A stretch of 64,000 nucleotides of DNA, taken from assembly GCA_025403435.1 (NCBI GenBank), contig CM046350.1, positions 15,205,684-15,269,683 of the forward strand, read 5' to 3'. Position 1 is the stretch's first letter, and the number at the start of each line of letters is the position of its first letter. The DNA is from Artocarpus heterophyllus (lineage: Eukaryota; Streptophyta; Magnoliopsida; Rosales; Moraceae). A model generated the notes under the pieces. That model searched no databases and was not told the DNA's origin. It saw nothing but the letters and a program-made list of their open reading frames with translations. Shown piece by piece: positions 33,725-45,897 of the stretch. The translations under genes were made by a program, and so were the position numbers.

Positions 33725-34382
33725 GGAGGGTTCCGAATATAGTGGCATGTTTAAAGTCGAGTTCGACAAAAAAAAAGAAAATCTTTGTGTATTATGACGT
33801 ACATAGATGAGATATTAGTACATATTTGGGCTTTGATGCCTTTGTATATGCATGTATGTTGGTTAGTGGTGTCCTTCTTGGCAAGAAGATATATGTAGCC
33901 AGAAGTGATAATGGCTCTCGGAGATGATATGAATAGTTATGTATGAAAGGAAAGTATGTATGTATGTATGTTAGTTATGCATATAATGTTATGGAGAATG
34001 TAAAAAGGAAATGAAAGAGGTTTATGAAATGAAATACATGAAGTGAATGACATGAAATGAAACGAAATGTACGAAAGGAAATGAAATGAAATGTATGAAG
34101 GGAAATGAAATGAAATGTATGAATGTTTATGAAATGAAATGTATGAATGTTTATGAAATGAAATGTATGAATGTTTATGAAATGAAATGTATGAATGCTT
34201 ATGAAATGAAATGTATGAAGTTAAAGGAAATGAAATATATGACGCAAGATATTAGGTTCATGTAATTGTGTATGTTTGCATGTATTTATGTTGTTTGAAT
34301 ACATGCAGTTATTGATTGGATACTATTAAGTTAATAGTATGTACTAACATAGTAACGAAAATACACGATAGATATATAACGA
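33725..34382 (+). other. non-coding spacer upstream of gag, with minisatellite
   Basis: No coding content. It contains repeated 'tatgtatg' units and the 'gaaatgaaatgtatgaa' minisatellite listed separately. Confidence 0.6.
34060..34235. repeat. 24-bp minisatellite
   Basis: About four near-perfect 24-bp units of the form 'tgtttatgaaatgaaatgta', preceded by looser relatives from about 34020. Direct tandem arrangement without spacers, so not a CRISPR array. Confidence 0.85.
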
Positions 34383-35265
34383 TTGATATCAATGGCTGAT
34401 ATACCAGCTGCTATGGCTGTTCCGGTAGTATCCACTACTGAATTTTATGAAAGATTCCAGAGAATGAAGGCCCTGGAAATTAATAGATCTACAGACCCCA
34501 TAGAGGCCGACGATTGGCTTACAGGTATAGAAAGGGTTCTGAAATTTATGGGACTTAGTGACTATGAAAAAGTCCTATGCGCTTTGTTTTCTCTCACTAA
34601 AGATGCTAGGAGACAGTGGGAGTCGGTAGAGAATAAAAGGAATGTAGACAAAATGACAAGGCCAGATTTCGTTGAAGAATTTGGCAGGGCTTATTTTAAT
34701 GTAGAAATTATGGCAGCCCAACAAGAAGAATTTAATAATTTTAAGCAAAGCAATATATCTGTAGCTGACACTGTAAAGAGGTTTAATCAGCTAGCACGGC
34801 TTTGTCCCGAGTTAGTACCCACTGATCGGGAACGAATAAGACGGTTAATGAGAATGTTTAAAATCGACAATGCCCTTGTGGTCGATATTGGAGGGCAAGC
34901 TCCCAAGGATGTAGAGGATTGCATCAAACGGGCGACCAAAGCTGAGTTTAGAATTGCCCGTGATAAGGAAGAAAGAGAAAAAAATTTTCAAGACATAGAA
35001 GGAAAAGAAAGCTTTAGCCAAGCAAAGTCGAGCTGTACAAGTAAAAGGACAAGAAAGTGTTCCAAGTCAAGGGTCGTCTTAGAACGTTCAAGCAGGACGC
35101 AACTACACTGCTAACAGAAAGAGGAAATGGAACGTGAATAGTGCAAAGAAATCAAAAGTTTAACCCCATAAGAGGATTAAAGATGTAGGAAATAACAAAC
35201 CCCTTTGCAGTCAATGCAGGAAAAGACATGTAGGGGAATGCAAGGCTAGCACGAACAAGTGCTAT
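34383..35265 (+). pseudogene. gag polyprotein remnant of the Gypsy element
   Basis: An uninterrupted 243-codon frame runs from 34383 to 35114. It carries the plant Gypsy capsid layout: WLTGIERVLKFMG, then LCALFSLTKDARRQWE, RPDFVEEFGRAYF and VKRFNQLARLCPEL. After a frame break, a zinc-knuckle-like CSQCRKRHVGEC follows near 35197-35232, in which the CX2CX4HX4C spacing is one residue short. Capsid packages the element RNA. The knuckle is out of frame with the capsid part, so gag is truncated. Confidence 0.85.
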
Positions 35266-35459
35266 ACCTGGGGAAAGAAGGACATTATGCCAAGAATTGT
35301 TTTTCTAATTCCTAAAGTTAGAACAGTCATGCTCAGTAGAGGTCTCAAGGAAACCAATTGCATATGGTTCAAGTTCAGACACAAATTGAAGTCCCTAGTG
35401 TTAGTCAAGGGCGATTAGAAGCTCCGAAACCAAGTGGGCGAATTTATGCCTACATGAAG

Positions 35460-35840
35460 AAGGAAGAAGATGCAGGAACCTCATCGGTGGTGACATGTTA
35501 GTTTTCTATTGCCAACACTGATATATATATTTTATTTGATTCCGGAGCAACATATTCGTTTGCATTGCTTAAGTTTGCGAAACGAATAGGAAGTAAAAGA
35601 GATAAGATAGAGTAAACCTTTAGAATTGCACTACCCTCTAAGGAGGTATTAAGTCCTGATTATTGGTTACGTTATGTATCGATAGTCATATGTGGAAGGG
35701 AATTGTATATTGATTTTAGAATAATCGATATACAAGATTATAACGTCATCCTAGGAATGGATTTCCTAGGGAAAATACCCGGCAAAGATTAGTCATCGAT
35801 ACCGCAACATTACGTGTCAACCTTCCAGAAGTGAGAAGTT
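35460..35840 (+). pseudogene. aspartic protease remnant (Gypsy pol)
   Basis: The active-site motif Asp-Ser-Gly-Ala-Thr is encoded at 35538-35552 within ILFDSGATYSFALLKFA. Downstream come YIDFRIIDIQDYNVILGMDFLG (about 35707-35770), the typical end of retroviral-type protease. An in-frame TAA near 35614 breaks the domain. Confidence 0.8.
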
Positions 35841-35989
35841 TATGTATTTAGGGAAAGTTCCCAAAGCTCTCAAGGCGTTGACTTCTGCATTAAAGGTAAA
35901 GAAGATATTAGAAAATGGATGTACCGGTTATCTGGTGAACCTACTAAGGAAAGATAAAGAAGCTCAGTTAGGACCAGAGAAGGTCCCCA

Positions 35990-37110
35990 TAGTGAAGGAA
36001 TGTTATAAATGTGTATTGATTATCGGGAACTAAACAAGATCTCGATTAAGAACAAGTATCCACTCCCAAGGATCGATGATTTGTTTAACCAACTTAAAGG
36101 AGCGTCAGTATTCTCAAAGATTGATCTACGCTCAAGATATCATCAACTTCGAGTTAAGGAAAAAGATATACCAAAGATGGCGTTCCGAACACGTTATGGA
36201 CATTATAAGTTCTACATCATGCCTTTTGACTGACCAATGCTCTAGCAACTTTCATGGATCTCATGAATCAAAGAGTACCTCGATAAGTTTGTTATTGTCT
36301 TCATCGACGATAATATACCCAAGAACGACAGAGGAACATGAAAAGTACTTGAGGATTGCACTATAATTATTGAGAAGGCATCAATTGTATGCCAAGTTCT
36401 CAAAATGTGAGTTTTAGCTGGAGAAGGTTCAATTCCACGAACACATGGTGAGACGAGAAGGAGTATCTGTTGATCCTTCCGAAGTTGAGCAATGAATAAG
36501 TGGCCTATACCGAAAAGTATGTCAGAAATTAGAAGTTTCCTCGGTTTAGCAAGCTACTATCGACGTTTTGTAAAAGGATTTTCCTGACTTGCAGCACCAT
36601 TCACTGCACTTACATGAAAAGCAACAAAGTATGAATAGACTAAGAAATGCGAAGAAAGTTTCCAAAGATTAAAAAGGACGACTTACAAGTACATTAGTAC
36701 TGACAATACCAGATCCGAACCATGGAACATTCGTGATCTATAGTAAAGCATCAAAATAGGATTGGGAGCCGTATTTATGCAAAATGGAAAAGTGATTGTT
36801 TATGCATCCCAACAGTTAAAGGATTATGAAAGGAATTATCTGATGTATGATTTAGAGTTAGCGATGGTTGTATTTGTATTGAAGATATAGTGTCATTACC
36901 TATGTGGAGCTAAGTACGAAATTTATACAGACCATTAGAGTCTGAAGTGCATCTTCATACAGAAAAAGCTCAACATGAAGTAGCAAAGGTGGCTAGAGTT
37001 AGTCAAAGACTACGACTGTAAGATTTTGTATCACCTGGGAAAGGCTAATCAAGTAGCCAATGCCCTTAGTCGTAGAACAACGTCCTTGCTAGTAATGGTA
37101 TAGATGATAC
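35990..37110 (+). pseudogene. reverse transcriptase and RNase H remnant (Gypsy pol)
   Basis: RT is visible from 36009 ([50 protein letters not shown] to 36230). A one-base loss near 36228 then shifts the frame. The catalytic region reads FIDDN near 36300, where the family has Y-x-DD. RNase H landmarks are [21 protein letters not shown] (36755-36820) and [17 protein letters not shown]. Several stops interrupt it. Inactive. Confidence 0.85.
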
Positions 37111-37289
37111 CAAAACCTCTCCAAAAAGGATTTGATGGAAGCAGAAATAGAGCTAGTCACAGGAAGATTAGCTAATTGATCCTTTCAACCAACTATGTTG
37201 GAGAATTTAAAAGAGCGACAAGAAGCAGATTCGTCGCTACTTAAAGTTAGGAATGAAGTTCTAAAAGAAACAAAGAAACATAATTTAGC

Positions 37290-38330
37290 ATTTTGAAAGA
37301 TAGTATCCTCTGTTACAAGAGTAGGATATACATCCCCAATGATGAAGGATTAAAGAAGCAAGTATTAGAAGAAACTCATGAAACACCATATGTGGCTCAT
37401 CCAGGAGCTACTAAAATGTACCAAGATTTGAAAGAACACTATTGGTGGAATGGAATGAAAAATGATATCGCATAGTGTGTTGGCAAATGCCTTACATGCC
37501 AGAAGGTGAAAGTTGAGCATCAATGGCCAATAGGCGAATTACACAAAAAAATTGAAATCCTAGAGTGGAAATAGGATCAGATAACTATGGACCTGATAAC
37601 TGGGCTACCAAGAACTACGGGTGGACATGATGCTATATGGGTAATTGTTGATAGATTGACTAAATCAACTTATATCCTACCCATTAAACTCAGCAGTTTT
37701 GTAGAACGACTAGCTGAACTATACGTAACCCAAATAGTTAGATACCACTGAGTTTCAAAGTTTATCATTTTTTTTATCTAATGGTAGATTCACTTCCAAG
37801 TTTTGGAGAAGTGTTCATCAAGCAATGAGAACAAAGCTGACATTTAGCACAGCCTTCCACCCATAAACGGACGGTCAATCAGAAAGGACCATCCAGACTT
37901 TAGAAGATATGTTAAGAACATGTGTGCTAGATTTTAAGAGAGGATGGGATAAAAGCTTCCTCTGATCGAATTTGTATACAACAATAGTTATCGAAGCTCC
38001 ATTGGTATGGTTCCATATGAAGCTCTATATGGAAAAAGATGTAGATCACCTTTACATTGGTACGAAACCCAAGAAAAGGCGTTGTCAACCATAGATTTTG
38101 TTAATAGAACAACGGAAGAGGTAAAGTTAATTGGTCAACGAATGAAAATGGCTTTTAGTCGGCAAAAGAGTTATGTTAATCGACGACGGAGACCTTTAAA
38201 GTTTCAAGTAGGAGACTTGGTCTTTTTGAAGATAATGCCCATGAAAGGAAATTGTAAGATTTAGAAAGAAAGGAAAGCTTAGTCCAAGGTATATTGGACC
38301 ATTTGAGATCTTGAAATAGATAGATAATGT
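37290..38330 (+). pseudogene. integrase remnant (Gypsy pol)
   Basis: An HHCC zinc-binding region is seen (HPGATKMYQDLKEHYWW, then CLTCQKVK; 37401-37510) with a TAG at 37473 between the halves. Core landmarks follow: [15 protein letters not shown] near 37582-37625 and [15 protein letters not shown] near 37640-37687. The C-terminal part is open from 38007 to 38264 (MVPYEALYGKRCRSPLHW, FQVGDLVFLKI). Stops at 37572 and 37864 fall at conserved positions. Confidence 0.85.
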
Positions 38331-38379
38331 AGTTTAAAAGTTAGCCTTACCCTCTAATCTAGCATTGGTATACAATGTA

Positions 38380-38626
38380 TTCCATGTGCTCATGCTAAAG
38401 AAGTATGTGCCAGACCATTCACATGTTCTTCAGCGAGAGGAAATTGACATACAGGAGAATCTGTCTTATGAAGAAAAACCAGTTCAAATTCTGGCATAAG
38501 AAGAGAAGGAATTAAGGAACAAGAAGATATTTCTCGTCAAAGTTTTATGGCGTAACCAACAAGTAGAAGAAGCAACGTAGGAACGAGAGAATGAAATAAG
38601 GAAAGACTACCCCGAATTATTTTGAT
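38380..38626 (+). pseudogene. integrase C-terminal chromodomain remnant
   Basis: After VFHVLMLKKYVPD the sequence reads EEKPVQILA, a stop, then LRNKKIFLVKVLW and an EEAT-stop-ERE block, ending KDYPELF-stop at 38624-38626. This is the chromodomain end found in plant chromoviruses; it is thought to guide integration to heterochromatin. The aromatic W of the last block is a TAG here (38578-38580). Confidence 0.8.
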
Positions 38627-38645
38627 TTTCGAGGACGAAAATTCT

Positions 38646-38659
38646 TAAGGGGGGTAGAT
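38646..38659 (+). other. polypurine tract of the Gypsy element
   Basis: 'taaggggggtagat' lies directly before the 3' LTR, where plus-strand DNA synthesis is primed. Confidence 0.85.
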
Positions 38660-41600
38660 TGTAATGACCGAGAAAACGTCATCAATAAAACCTAATATTT
38701 AATTAGGTTTAATTAATGAATTTATTCTTAAAAATATAAAATTGTGTAAAAATTGTAATTTATGTGAAAATTACAATAAAATATGAATGAGCAACATTGA
38801 TTGCAAATTTTATGGCATATATAATGCAATGGTGGATATTATAAAATACAAATTTTATGAGTTTGATGACTCAGAGATTTGTGCATAATATCCATAAAAT
38901 GAATTTCATGTCACAATTAATTGTGAAATTGTGATATAAACGAATGAATGATTATAATGTAAATAGGACATAGAGGTTGTCCTAACCCTAACCAGGGGTA
39001 GAAAGGAGGCCAGAGCAGTATAAGAATACTGCTAAATAAAAACACAGATATGAAAAATGTTATGATTGGCCTTAAAAAGTAAACGAAAAGTAAGTTAAAT
39101 ATTTTTATACAGTCTAAGGATAGAAAGTACACTGAATTGGCCACGGCAGTATAGGAAAAATACTGTGTGGTGAAAAATTACACAGTATAAATTTTTAACT
39201 CCATAAAGTGGACACTTTTTGCTTTTCTATTGGGCCACATGTCAAGAAAAGTGGCCCAATCATTTTGTGACACCTAGTGGTGTACTCATGGGTTACCATG
39301 AGTCACCAAATGAGATAAACATGCATTTATGGCAAGTTTATCAAAGTTTTCTTTTCTTTTCTTTCCACCAAAGTTTCGGCAGCCATAGTTCTGCTCCTAA
39401 AAAAAATTTCTCAGCCCCAAATCTTGCAAAAATAGTCCCCAACAAATTTTACAAGCAAGAACAAGGATTTTCCCACAAGTTTAAGGTAAAATCCTAAACT
39501 TTTAATGGGTTTTCAAGGGATTTTTCATGGGCAAAGGACAAGAGATTAATCCATGGTATTTTTGTATGGAAAGGAAGCTTAGGAGGGAGTCTAAAAGGAT
39601 TTTGAAAGCTTCAAACCAAAAGGGTGTCATTTTGGTAAGTTTTAAGCTTTAAAGGTTGAAATTTTATAGATTTTGTTTTGATTTTTGTTCTTTCAAACCC
39701 ATGAGGGGTTTTGAACATGTATTTGATGGAAGTTCATGTATATGTGGTGTATGATAAGTTTGAGTTATGGAAATTTTTGTTTTAGTGTAAATCGGCAATT
39801 TTTGTAAAAATGGTATTTTTGTAATTTTGAGGTTAAACTTTGCAAAGATGATGTTTGAGCATGGGAATGTATTGATTAAGGTATGAAATGATTTCTGCAG
39901 GGGTAAAATTGCAAGTTTGAAATGGATTTATGTAAAAATGCCATAGGGACTAAATTGAAAGAAAAAAATTCCTCTCGGCAGAATTGGAAATTAGCCAAAA
40001 ACACCCCTGTACAGTGATATTTTGGAAAAAGTTAAAACACAAAAGTTGTAGATCTCGATGAAACTGTTAGGCCACGCGGACGGTTCATCAAAAAACTGAA
40101 TCGTTTATGAGATTTTAATTTTTCAAGAATTTATGGAAATTGTGAAAAATTTGAAAAAGGGGCAAAAAGGTCATTTCTCAAAGGATTTTGAATATGCTAC
40201 TTTGAGCAAAAATGATCCTTGACAAAAATAGAAAATTCTGGTGCAAAGAAGTAAATTTTAGTTTCGGGGGCAAAAACGTCAAAATTTTTGGGTTCATGGA
40301 CTAAACCGCAAAGTTTAATGAAAATGGGGCATAATTGAGAAATAAAGAGATTTGACCCACTAGGATGTTATTTTAGAATGAATATATGGTTATTTTATAA
40401 GAATAACGAAATCGAGCTCGGGTAGGTTAGTAAACCTACGGAGGGCAAAATCGTCATTTCTGCCCAAATAACCCGAACTGCTTTGAAATGTTCCCAATGG
40501 GATAAGAAAACGACTAGAAATGTTTCCACCCTTCGTTAGAAACGATATGGTGAAGTTAGATAGAAATAAGAAAAAACGGTGGTTTTTAGAGTTAAACATA
40601 GTAATGCAACTCAATTTATTAACTAACAAATGTTTCGTATCGAAACATAGTAAAATTTGGCTAATGGCTTTGTAATTGGCCAACAGGATCCTAGGAATCT
40701 AGAAGAAAGGATATCGTGGTTAAGTTGCCCGACAATTGTATCAAGTAAGTACCCATCCCACCTACAGTATGAAATTGTAGGCTTAGAGTATAAAATGTGT
40801 ATATGTATACTTGTATGTATATCAAGGTGTATACTTGTATGTATGCAATAACATAAGTATTTATAAATAAAAGAAAGGGTATACTTGTGAGTATATGGAA
40901 TATATATATATGCCTGAGCGTATATTAATGCATACCAGTGTGTATATTTTATGTTAAGTACCTGTTAGTACATTATGCTATATATACCTGAGCGTATATT
41001 AATGTATACCAGTGTGTATATAAAGTATGTACCTGTATGGTCTATATCGTACAAAAGTATTTATGTAGATTATGTTATGTATAACATGTACTCATCACTT
41101 CATGCATGGTATGTTAACCATAATAAGTGAATTGGTAATGAATCACCAAAAGTTAAGAAAAGTGTCGTACCGACTCCTGACTCAAGGGGAGTTTAAGGAT
41201 TACAGGATGGTCACGGTGTTACGTAGACCTAAGTGCGCAATGGTACGAACACTTGGGCCCTAGTTAAAGATAAGAAATGATAAGGATAATGAAGGATTAT
41301 AAGAAAGCATAATATGATCATGCATTTTATTGAATGTGCATGTGGGTTTATATGGGACTTACTGGGCGTTAGCTCATTAAGTTTTTCATGCTGTAGGTAT
41401 TCCGACAAAAAGGTCAGAATAAATCATAATGATGAGCTGGCGGACGGATGATGTGTGCAGACTGGGTATGGTTTCCGCCGCAGTATGTTTTCCGCTGTAT
41501 GATATTTTAAATTATTTTGAAAGTAATGTTTGATAAGCTATATTGTAAGAGAAGGATGGTTATGTAAACACAAGTATATGTATGTATCTCACAGGTTATT

Positions 41601-41708
41601 AAACAATATATGTACAGTATTTGTATTAAAAAAAAAAATTTCCTAAATTTTTGCCCTAAAGTAATGAAGAAAGAGTTTAATCACAGCCCGAAAAGGCGGG
41701 TTGTGACA
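38660..41708 (+). repeat. 3' LTR of the Gypsy element (3049 bp)
   Basis: Same start and end as the 5' LTR. One base difference and one A fewer in a poly-A run are the only changes I found. Followed by GTGAC, the right-hand target duplication. Confidence 0.95.
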
Positions 41709-41713
41709 GTGAC

Positions 41714-42224
41714 TGTGGATCAGTATTTGTATTGCCATCTTGTAGTTTGGAATATATTTCTTGAATTATTGGCACTTTGTTTAAAACCTATTGATTAAAG
41801 TATACCTAACCAATCATTCGATTTTGTAACCTATTTATTTTTTATGGGAAACAAATAAAACAATAAGCAAAGTATTTGTATATATATGTGTATTTTTTTT
41901 TATAACAAAGCCTCCAATGGGTGGATAAAAATTTATTAAAAATAGCTAATAAAGGCCAACTTACAGTCAAATATCTAAGGACCGAAAAGCGAGTGTACAC
42001 CTAGATTCAAAAAACCTAATCGGGAATCCGTACTCCGATTGACGGAGCTGACCAAGAGCCTAACCTTATTCGGAGTTAAACTCCTATGAACTGTGATTTC
42101 AAGACCACAAAGAAGGGCCAAATCGCCCAAACCCACTTTGGGGTAACAATAGAAATGGGCTTACCATCCTCTACACACACAACCTGCAATAGTGTACAAA
42201 CAACATACCCAAAAGCAACATACA
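41714..42224 (-). repeat. unclassified repeat, downstream part (minus orientation)
   Basis: About 41895-42224, more GC-rich than its surroundings, continues directly with 45050-45830 once the solo LTR between them is removed. Read on the minus strand this is the downstream part. It has no coding domain that I recognise. 41714-41890 is ordinary AT-rich flank. Confidence 0.45.
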
Positions 42225-42229
42225 CAAAC

Positions 42230-45044
42230 TGTAACACCCCTATGTAGGGGTTAACAATTTTGAATAAATAAAAATAATTTTAAATTTTATATTATTTAAA
42301 TCAATTAAACAATGCCCATAGGTCTTTAAACAACAAGAAAAATAAAAATAAACGTTTTAAATACAAACCACAGTTTTTAGTGTAGCACCAAATATATATA
42401 TTACAGTCATCATCAACATAGTACAATTCCCAAATAACTTAACACAGCCATCATAAAAAAAATAATACAACTCTTACATGTTGTAGATAAGTTACAAATA
42501 AACAAGGTCTTCTAACACGAAAACAACAGGGTTGTTTTCGCCTATTCCTCTTCAGATATGTTGCACTGAGTTCCACCTGAGAGATGAAGATATGATAGGG
42601 ATGAGCATCGACATGCCTAGTAGGGAAATCATGACTCACCTTATGGTTTATCCATTACCACATTAAAACTGCATGGTTAGTAAGTTACATCATATTCCAG
42701 ATTATGAGGTTTATTATGATCACATTTTGTGGATACCATAGTTAATTATTACCAAGTTTCATAATTACACATTCATACAAATATTACAAATCATCATTGT
42801 TCCTAGGTATCCATGTTAAATAGAGTATCACTCAACTCATCGAAACCCAAATGGGCGCGCTTGATCACCCTGTAAACATTCCAAGGGTGTTCTGGTGAGG
42901 GGACATCAAGCCCCGAGTCCTCACCAAATCGATTCCTGTACAGTGTATTCTGGGACTTTCAACCTAAGGAAGCGTCATCACTTTCCCCCTATTTTACGTT
43001 TTAGGGTATTCATGCTCAAGGACGTAACTGCCTCTTTTTTTACATCTCACTATTCCTTTGTATTCAATTTTTTTTATTTATAGAGTCAATTTCCTAACCA
43101 TGCTTCTCAATTTATAACATATGTCAAATCATTATATTCATCGCTATATAATATACATATTTTACAACATAAAAGAACCAAATTTAATTTACCAAAAACC
43201 TCGCAAAAGATGAGTAATAGAATCCCTACCTTCAAAGCTTAACAACAAACTTTTAATCTCGGAATTAATTAATGTTAGCTCCACACATCCTTGACCCTAA
43301 GGCATGCATAAGGACAATTAAAACTAAAGCACAACGTATAATCACATTCATAAGTGAATTATGTGAAACCCGTCTACTAGTGCCATTAAAGTATTTTTAT
43401 GCAATTGTTCTTTAAATACCAAGTAAACAATTTTATCTTAAACATAATATAAAATACATACAAGTAATTTATATGTTTTAGTCTCTATTAAGAATTCATA
43501 AATCATTTAGGATAGTATTGGAAAGGTTGTAAGATATTAAGAGACTAGAAGGTGAGCAAAGTTGGGTTTTTGTTTCAAGTTAACAGTTGGTATACCATGG
43601 CAACATGGTGATATACTTTTGCAAAAAGACGGGTTCACTATCTACAATCAACACACGGGTTAACAGGTGGTTTACTTAAGGTAGACGGGTGGTTTATTTC
43701 CGCTGGCAGGTTTACTAGTTTCTAATCCGAAAATTAAAAAATTCATAGAAATTAAAATACAACTCTGATTTAGGCTCATGATAGCTCGTTGGAAAGCTTA
43801 GGATGTCTACTTTTTAAATATGCAAACCAATTTACAAAATTCATTTTCATTTAACTCTAGAATTTTAAGAAATAGCCACTGCCCATAGAGGTATTATAAA
43901 GTTTATGGGATGTCAAATTTTTCTTTAACCTAAAGCATATTATCCTTGTTTAAAATCTCAAAACCATTCCAAAATATGCAACATGCATTATATAATCACA
44001 ATAAACATATTCTCATGAGTTTTACACCAAAATTATTATCAAATTATATCTCTAGCCTTTTTGTAAATAATGATGAAAACATGCTTAAGTTTGCTCTTTA
44101 AGCTCAAAACATTAGAACATCAATCTTAAAGTTATGAAAACCGGTTTTAAACATTCCTAGCATGTTTCTAACATTGTTATCAAACCAAAATAAAAGTTGG
44201 TTGTGGGTTGTAACTCAAGACTCAAGTTTTTGTTCATAAATGCTCAAGGATGCATGTTAACATAACTAGAAATTTGCATGAATTTTGAACACGAAAATTA
44301 TGCATTAAACATGGAGAAAACACATATTAAAAACTAAGTTTAGATTAAAGAAAACCTACCTCAAAACTTCTTTGAAAAGCACCAAAGTTCGGGTTAAAAA
44401 TTAAGCTTGAATTAACTCTAAAACCGCCTCGACCATGGTTGGGAATTATAATTGTCTTGGCCACAAAGAGAGCTTTGTGCTCTATGTCTTTAGTTAGAAT
44501 TTGAAGTGAGAAAGGGAGAGAATGAGAAACTAGAGAAGAAGGTGGTGATGGTTAAATAAAAAGATATCAAAATGCTTGAGAGGAATGGGAAGTTTACGGG
44601 GGAAAGTTGTAAGAAGAAACAAAAGAGCATTAAAAGAAAATATCATTATGTCTCCCATGGAGACTTTTAGCAAATAATGCCAACATAATTGAGGGGACAA
44701 TTGGAGTGAATTATGGAAGAAGATGAGGAAATAATTAAATAGGTGGTTGAGAAAATATCTCCATGTCTTCTATTAATTGAGGGAAAATAATTCAATGTCC
44801 CCTTCGGAGACCTTTAGCAAAATGAGAAGAAGGCTACATAATTGAGCATTAATTTAGGGAGACAAGATTGGTAGAAGTGAGTATTGGTAAATTTTGAATG
44901 TTTCTTAGGAAGACTTGGTAAGAAAATACTAAAGTGGTATTTTTTTTTTTTTTAATGATCATAGACAACTTAGTAATTTTAAATAGTCACATGTTATTTA
45001 TTAAATTTTACAAAATCGTGCCCGTTAAAAATGCGGGTATTACA
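42230..45044 (-). mobile_element. solo LTR, minus orientation (2815 bp)
   Basis: On the minus strand it opens TGTAATACCCGC and closes GGGGTGTTACA. It is flanked by a perfect 5-bp duplication CAAAC at 42225-42229 and 45045-45049. No internal region or second LTR is present, so it is the product of LTR-LTR recombination. Internal landmark: 'ggtgaggggacatcaagcc' near 42894. Confidence 0.9.
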
Positions 45045-45049
45045 CAAAC

Positions 45050-45892
45050 CGGATGGCTAGTGAGTAAATCACTGCACTTATTACAATTGACCCAAAAAAG
45101 TAAAAAACAAGGCATAAAGCCAGAACACAGTCTCCATTGTATTCTACGAGCCTGAGGTCCCTCAACACAAGACTCCGAGAAGCCACCACCTTCCACCTCC
45201 AGCTATCTGCCCATCGGAGAGCAATCATGGCCTTACTTCAGCTAGTCCCTTGGCATCCTCTTCGACCATCCTCACAGCGAGGCCATAACCATCACTTCCC
45301 ACTCGTATCCGGTGGCACAAACCCAGCCCCCACAAAGGCCAGGTCTCTCAATGCCAACGTCGGACAAGTGACGGCTAGGCACACCCCCGCGGCTTTAGAC
45401 CAGAGCACTCTTAGCAAATTGCCTCCTCCATCTGAACCAACCCAGATCTAGAGAAAAACCAAGCTTCCCACGATCACCAAACATGGCCGCTACCCTTCTC
45501 TCCCTGACCCTAAACCCACAGATCGATGGTGAGGCACCTTACCCTTTCTCCGTGTGTGACCTCCCCTCTGAATGGAGCTTCTCTTTCCTAGTGGCACAAA
45601 CCACGACGTGGTGACATACAGTCGTCGACGGTACTCTTCTGTAACCACCAACTTATCGACCTCATCCCACTGATTCCCATCTTTCCCCCCACTTTTGTAG
45701 AAAAAAGAAAGTAAGCCCCACCCCTTCTCCAACAGCCAAAACGCCACTTCAGCCAAGAAGGAGAAGGGGGCAGCGCGAAAGAGATATTAGAGAAACCCTA
45801 GCAAACAACTTTTCTCTAGTGTGTTTGTGTGTGTGTGTATATATAATGGGATTCCTATTTTATAGGCCGCTTGAAAACCTAGTTTTTACTGT
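45050..45892 (-). repeat. unclassified GC-rich repeat, upstream part (minus orientation)
   Basis: Notably GC-rich and C-rich on the plus strand. On the minus strand it begins around 45830 with 'tagggtttctctaatatctc', resembling the 5' leader of a transcribed element or gene, and runs into 42224 after the solo LTR is removed. Open frames on both strands (for example 45137-45451 plus, 45490-45756 minus) are composition-driven and unrecognised. It may be a retroelement leader or an element that captured a gene fragment. Confidence 0.4.
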
Positions 45893-45897
45893 AGTTT

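Larger units (their letters stand above)
29763..41708 (+). mobile_element. Ty3/Gypsy chromovirus-type LTR retrotransposon, 11.9 kb
   Basis: Two direct LTRs (29763-32812 and 38660-41708), a primer binding site after the left one, a purine tract before the right one, and the domain order gag, protease, reverse transcriptase/RNase H, integrase, chromodomain. This order and the chromodomain place it among plant chromoviruses, probably the Tekay/Del branch (inference). Flanking 5-mers are GCGAC (29758-29762) and GTGAC (41709-41713), a target duplication with one mismatch. The coding region is broken by many stops and frameshifts, so the element cannot encode its own proteins. Confidence 0.95.

Noticed and set aside
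34060..34235. Regularly spaced 24-bp repeats that might suggest a CRISPR-like array
   Set aside because: The units are directly adjacent without unique spacers, in a plant retrotransposon; it is a minisatellite.
45137..45756. Open frames of 88-104 codons on both strands in the GC-rich repeat
   Set aside because: Frames on opposite strands without family similarity are expected from high GC and few stop codons.
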